From: Paragonimus skrjabini miyazakii | Lineage: Eukaryota > Platyhelminthes > Trematoda > Plagiorchiida > Troglotrematidae | Direction of reading: 5' to 3' | Assembly: GCA_014338405.1 (NCBI GenBank) | Contig: JTDE01000430.1 | Coordinates: 108,323 to 172,322, forward strand | Length of the DNA stretch: 64,000 bases | Shown here: piece after piece, positions 61,561-64,000 of the stretch | Layout of the letters: the number at the start of each line of letters is the position of its first letter | How positions within the stretch are numbered: the stretch's first letter is position 1 | Made by a program: the position numbers and the translations under genes | The notes under the pieces: model-generated | Databases searched by the model: none | Seen by the model: the letters and a program-made list of their open reading frames with translations, nothing else | What the model was told of the DNA's origin: nothing

Positions 61561-61724
61561 ATTGTTTTGTTCTCACTTTACGATAATCTACATTTTACTA
61601 GAGAACCAGAGATCTTACCTTTATTGTACCTTTGTGAGACGGGCATGACTGAACAGTCTACGCCCATATTTAGATCAAAATTACAGACTAGTTGTGAGGA
61701 AGAAATATTATTTCGGTACGGGAG
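61561..61724 (+). CDS. candidate exon 2 of an unrecognised plus-strand gene
   Basis: A strong acceptor (CATTAACTTTCAG) and donor (GGAG|GTATGT) frame a fully open stretch of 54 codons plus two bases (phase 0 to 2): IVLFSLYDNLHFTREPEILP, LLYLCETGMTEQSTPIFR and SCEEEILFRYGR. The mixed hydrophobic and charged pattern looks like an alpha-helical protein. Family unknown. Confidence 0.45.
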
Positions 61725-62568
61725 GTATGTAATAAGACAGCGTTTTGTAGCTTAGCTACATTTTCCGGCGGGCATATCGTGGTTTCTTGGAAAACGAGAT
61801 GCGAAACCCGTTAGGTTGGTTCACCATATTGCGCCAAATTTCTGCAGTGGTCTGTAGGCAAATAAGCTGTCTAGAAAACGATTTCCTACCCACAGTTAAC
61901 TGCCGAGTCGTAACATGTGACGAAATGACAAAACATCAGACTTAGATTTACCAAACTCCTAAAAGTTATATGGTATATTCACAAGTAAACTTATTTTTGT
62001 GAAAGGATCAGTCTGTGGGTTTGTATTTTATTGTAACCACTTGTGTTAAATATATCAGCTAATGAGTTGTGGCAAAACAGATAAGTAATTGGTTGAGTCA
62101 GTAGTTCTGCTCCAAAACCTCTTTACAATAAATTTCATTACATCGCTGACATCATCATTATGATCATCACTGTATCGTTTTTTACCGTAAAAAACCCGAG
62201 TTAAAGAATCTTTCCAAATGAGACATGCACAGATCCTCGTTAGTCCAACGAGTAAAAGGCGCAGTCTACAGCGTTTTTATCAGGATTATCCGCGAACTAT
62301 TGCGCAGTACGATCGTTTTTATGGTTATATGTAAACAAATTATCCAATCATATTGAAACCTGAGTAAAATGAAAGTGAATCAAACGTTTTTTCTTCAAAC
62401 AAAAAAGGCATTGACAATTTAGAACACAAGGACACTGAAGAAAACATTCAAGTAACATTGGTTGGTGTGTTAAGAACAATTCTTCAAACTCGGAGCACTG
62501 AGTAACCCATGAGTGTCAAGAGGTGGTTCCAGTGAATTTTATTTAAGGTTTTCAATCTGTATCTCCAG

Positions 62569-62707
62569 GGTGAAAGCAGAAATCTTGTTAGATTCCTACC
62601 AAAAGTGGTCTGTGCAAACGTCAGTTGTTTTTGTCAATAAAACACGAGGAAGAATAATGGCAATACTTTTAATTAAATGTATACAAGAAATTCGTTTTCC
62701 AAAAAAG
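62569..62707 (+). CDS. candidate exon 3 of an unrecognised plus-strand gene
   Basis: Acceptor ATCTGTATCTCCAG, entry in phase 2, matching the exit of the exon at 61724. It reads VKAEILLDSYQKWSVQTSVV, then NKTRGRIMAILLIKCIQEIR. The end is uncertain: 62707 (AAG|GTCATT, phase 0, fits the next exon but weak donor) or 62724 (TAG|GTTTGT, phase 2). Confidence 0.4.
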
Positions 62708-63054
62708 GTCATTCATTGTCCTAGGTTTGTTAGATAATTCAAAAAACATCTTCATCGGGTTCATTACAGTGTTAACTATATCGCTTAACCAAGAGTGAAA
62801 AAGAGAATCGTAGAAGCTACGGTTTGTTATGTAAGCGGATCCAGAATGTCTCAAGTATATTCGTTGTTCTTTGCAACAGTTGATTTATTGGCCATGAGCC
62901 TTAAATAAATAAGCCCAATCGATCTCTGGGCACTCAAGTAGGCGATAACGTTCCAAAGGAAGTTCAAGTCCAATTGGTCACTTTCTGCACAAAATATCGT
63001 ACACTACCGAAATTGTTCTTTGATTGTAAAGAACCTACTCGAGACGGTCCCTAG

Positions 63055-63201
63055 GTAGACGTCATTAACCCAATAAATGTCTCGTTGTTCATCACCAAAA
63101 GAATAACGATGGAAGCGGTCAAGTTTTTAACAGTCCACCGCTGTAATTTGTTCTTGTTTGTTACTGAACAGTTGCTCTATCGGCTACCGAAGCATTCACA
63201 G
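63055..63201 (+). CDS. candidate exon 4 of an unrecognised plus-strand gene
   Basis: Exactly 49 codons, phase 0 to 0, between the acceptor GGTCCCTAG and donor CACAG|GTAAGA. It contains VDVINPINVSLFITKRI, MEAVKFLTVHRCNLFLFVTE and LLYRLPKHSQ. An internal ATG at 63111 in a good context could make it a first exon instead. Confidence 0.42.
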
Positions 63202-63287
63202 GTAAGAAAATCGGGATTAACGTTAATATATGTATGACTATTTGATGTAAATCTAACAAACTTCGTCGTCTACATCTTTCCTAAAAG

Positions 63288-63369
63288 GAAATCTTCACAA
63301 TGGATGAAGTGCCACGTGAAAGAGAGAAATTGAAGTTTTTGCTTATTCTTGAGAGAGGGTCGTCTTCTG
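63288..63369 (+). CDS. candidate exon 5 of an unrecognised plus-strand gene
   Basis: Follows an 86-base intron; acceptor CATCTTTCCTAAAAG, phase 0. It reads EIFTMDEVPREREKLKFLLI then LERGSSS, leaving in phase 1 at a weak donor (TCTG|GTAAAG); without the donor the frame runs to a TAA near 63458. The gene, if real, continues beyond the window or ends here. Confidence 0.35.
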
Positions 63370-63574
63370 GTAAAGACACCATGACAAGAAAAACACGACC
63401 GCCTAGACGTTCCAATACCAAAAAATTCAAAATGGTTTCTTTACAATCGAGTCACTAATTGATTAAAATTGTTTTAACGAAAGGAAACAAATTTTCTCTC
63501 GTATCATGCAATTGTCATGCGCAACTGGTAATATAGACAATTTGGCACCAAAGACAATTTCCAATTTTGTGCAT

Positions 63575-63715
63575 TCAGAATGCTATCACGTCACTCGGAA
63601 CCAAGATTCTTGCGGTTTGCTGAAGCTGTCGCAATCAATCGACTAAATCCGACCCTATGTGTTCAGAAAGAGTTGCTCGTAAACTTGACCCTTCCCTGGA
63701 CTTAGTGATCTCTCT
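63575..63715 (+). pseudogene. Penelope-like element, GIY-YIG C-terminal scrap
   Basis: The plus strand reads RFLRFAEAVAINRLNPTLCV then QKELLVNLTLPW and a stop, the end of the GIY-YIG module (EA.AI...NP.LC.QK...LPW). The rest of the element is absent. Similar to the ends at 43556 and 44000 but from another lineage. Confidence 0.6.
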
Positions 63716-64000
63716 TAACCCACCGATTGACTATCCACCCTACCCCCTATCTGTTCAATATAAAAAAACAGTTTCATGTTATTATAAAGTTGGTACTGAT
63801 GAGTCAATACGAAATGCTCACATCTACCAGTTTTCGTTTTCTGATTGTTTTTTTTCAAATTTCAAATATGTTTGGTAAGTGGAAAGAGTTCACTTTCGGC
63901 GTAAACTGAAGGGGCATCTTATAAGATCCTCTCAAGTTGGTGTCACTCTGCATGTCTGCACTTTGTATACACAAGTGGCTGTTGATCGTAAACATATGAA

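Overview
This is eukaryotic, AT-rich DNA dominated by introns and transposable elements. Long multi-exon introns, Penelope-like retroelements, a CR1/Jockey-type LINE, and tRNA-derived SINEs that carry a hammerhead ribozyme (the arrangement known from the schistosome Sm-alpha repeat) point to a parasitic flatworm. A digenean trematode with a large genome is most likely; the species cannot be fixed from the sequence. There are two assembly gaps, at 26203-26345 and 43800-43899.

Main gene: a minus-strand gene runs right to left through at least 36974-4050. Four exons have exact splice sites and matching phases. They encode an EMI domain (split over 36837-36974 and 27755-27864), a classical EGF domain (10582-10707) and a calcium-binding-type EGF domain (4050-4172), so the product is a secreted EMI-EGF-EGF protein of the EGFL7/8 kind. 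The signal-peptide exon and the C-terminal exon(s) were not found. Introns are about 9.0, 17.0 and 6.4 kb.

Plus strand: several open exons with good splice signals lie inside those introns and to their right (15886-16058, 18672-18898, 32558-32801, 37600-37808, 45597-45691), and a cluster of phase-compatible small exons lies at 60999-63369. I could not assign a family to any of them; they are reported as candidates.

Mobile elements: Penelope-like element remnants (reverse transcriptase plus GIY-YIG at 21220-22680; GIY-YIG parts at 34650-34960, 43556-43799, 44000-44335, 59738-60034 and 63575-63715), a decayed LINE (12095-13150, minus), two LTR-like copies (1-285 and 53404-53684), a second tRNA-derived SINE family in head-to-head orientation (19440-19920), and at least eight copies or fragments of a hammerhead-bearing SINE.

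Most striking system: the hammerhead SINE. Three copies (16317-16361, 48921-48965, 59192-59236, all minus) keep every core position of a type I hammerhead ribozyme, with base changes in stem II that preserve pairing and a self-complementary helix III. Longer copies have RNA polymerase III A and B boxes upstream of the ribozyme. Two composite inverted insertions of this SINE are flanked by 13-bp direct repeats; one of them is a large palindrome whose centre coincides with an assembly gap.
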